This document shows positions 21,186 to 21,358 of a stretch of DNA of 21,358 nucleotides, in pieces. A program made the position numbers and the translations under genes. The notes beneath the pieces are model-generated. The model was not told where the DNA came from. It saw only the letters and a list, made by a program, of their open reading frames with translations, and searched no databases. Position 1 is the stretch's first letter. Every line of letters begins with the position of its first letter. This stretch comes from Spyradocola merdavium (GTDB taxonomy: Bacteria > Bacillota > Clostridia > Christensenellales > UBA1750), in the NCBI GenBank assembly GCA_018711265.1, contig DVIM01000081.1, forward strand, positions 1 to 21,358. The letters are read 5' to 3'.

Positions 21186-21358
21186 ATGCAAAATCGCTTT
21201 CCCGGGAAAGAAACCCGGCGCGCGCAGCCCGTGGACGGCCGGGCGCCGCTCCTCCTGTTCCTGTGCGCGGCCCTTGCGGCGGTTTCCCTGTTTGCCTTTC
21301 TCTCCCAGCGGAATCCGGGGCGCGGCGCCGGGGACGGCGGCGCGCAGGGACAGCCCGC
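21186..21358 (+). CDS. Membrane-anchored protein of unknown function, N-terminal fragment
   Basis: 57 codons visible, running off the right edge. A basic N-terminus (MQNRFPGKETRRAQ) leads to one hydrophobic segment (about residues 20-42, APLLLFLCAALAAVSLFAFL). A Gly/Gln-rich linker (RNPGRGAGDGGAQGQP) follows. The pattern is that of a type II membrane or signal-anchored extracellular protein. Third-position GC is high, like the neighbours. AAGGGG lies about 10 nt before ATG 21186. The functional domain is outside the window, so no product can be named. Confidence 0.65.
   Translation, partial: MQNRFPGKETRRAQPVDGRAPLLLFLCAALAAVSLFAFLSQRNPGRGAGDGGAQGQP

Overview
The window looks like a chromosome segment of a GC-rich member of the Bacillota (Clostridia-like). 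By eye the genes are roughly 60-65% GC. Nearly every gene has a strong AGGAGG-type ribosome binding site. Promoters are of the sigma-A type, and there are clean hairpin-plus-T-tract terminators. The gene content (DUF951 zinc-ribbon protein, short signal peptidases I, PepV, a YheO/DauR-type regulator, long-form citramalate synthase) fits that group. No rRNA, tRNA, CRISPR, IS element or phage gene was seen. The species is not identifiable from the sequence alone.

Positions 1-8810 (all minus strand) form one tightly packed transcription unit for peptide uptake and breakdown. In order of transcription it encodes a YheO/DauR-like PAS-HTH regulator, a RidA imine deaminase, an M24 metallopeptidase, a PLP aminotransferase, an M29 aminopeptidase, the two permeases and two ATPases of a dipeptide/oligopeptide ABC transporter, and the N-terminus of a second M24 (Xaa-Pro aminopeptidase) that runs off the left edge. 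Gaps are 4-49 bp. No substrate-binding protein gene lies inside the window. Upstream of the regulator lie two identical-format 13-bp AT palindromes spaced exactly 20 bp apart, probably its operator.

Positions 8992-14210 hold a glycan/carbohydrate-flavoured mix. There is a formylglycine-type sulfatase followed by an MFS transporter with its own promoter and terminator. Divergent from the sulfatase is a small lipoprotein made almost only of acidic hexapeptide repeats. A ROK-family sugar kinase that lacks the usual zinc cysteines converges on the lipoprotein gene. Next to it is an HTH regulator whose C-terminal half is a striking run of glycine-rich decapeptide repeats.

Positions 14169-18440 (minus) are a second operon with a clear extended -10 promoter and a strong terminator: DUF951 protein, two tandem signal peptidases I, citramalate synthase (isoleucine pathway), a small coding-like frame that appears frameshifted and overlaps the cimA stop, and a 2-hydroxyacid dehydrogenase.

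Positions 18502-21358 hold a divergent pair. One member is an ADP-ribosylglycohydrolase-fold protein (minus) whose metal-binding motifs are degraded. The other is a PepV-type dipeptidase (plus) with good promoter and terminator. The window ends in the start of an unidentified membrane-anchored protein, whose leader carries two tandem 11-bp palindromes just after a -10 box.
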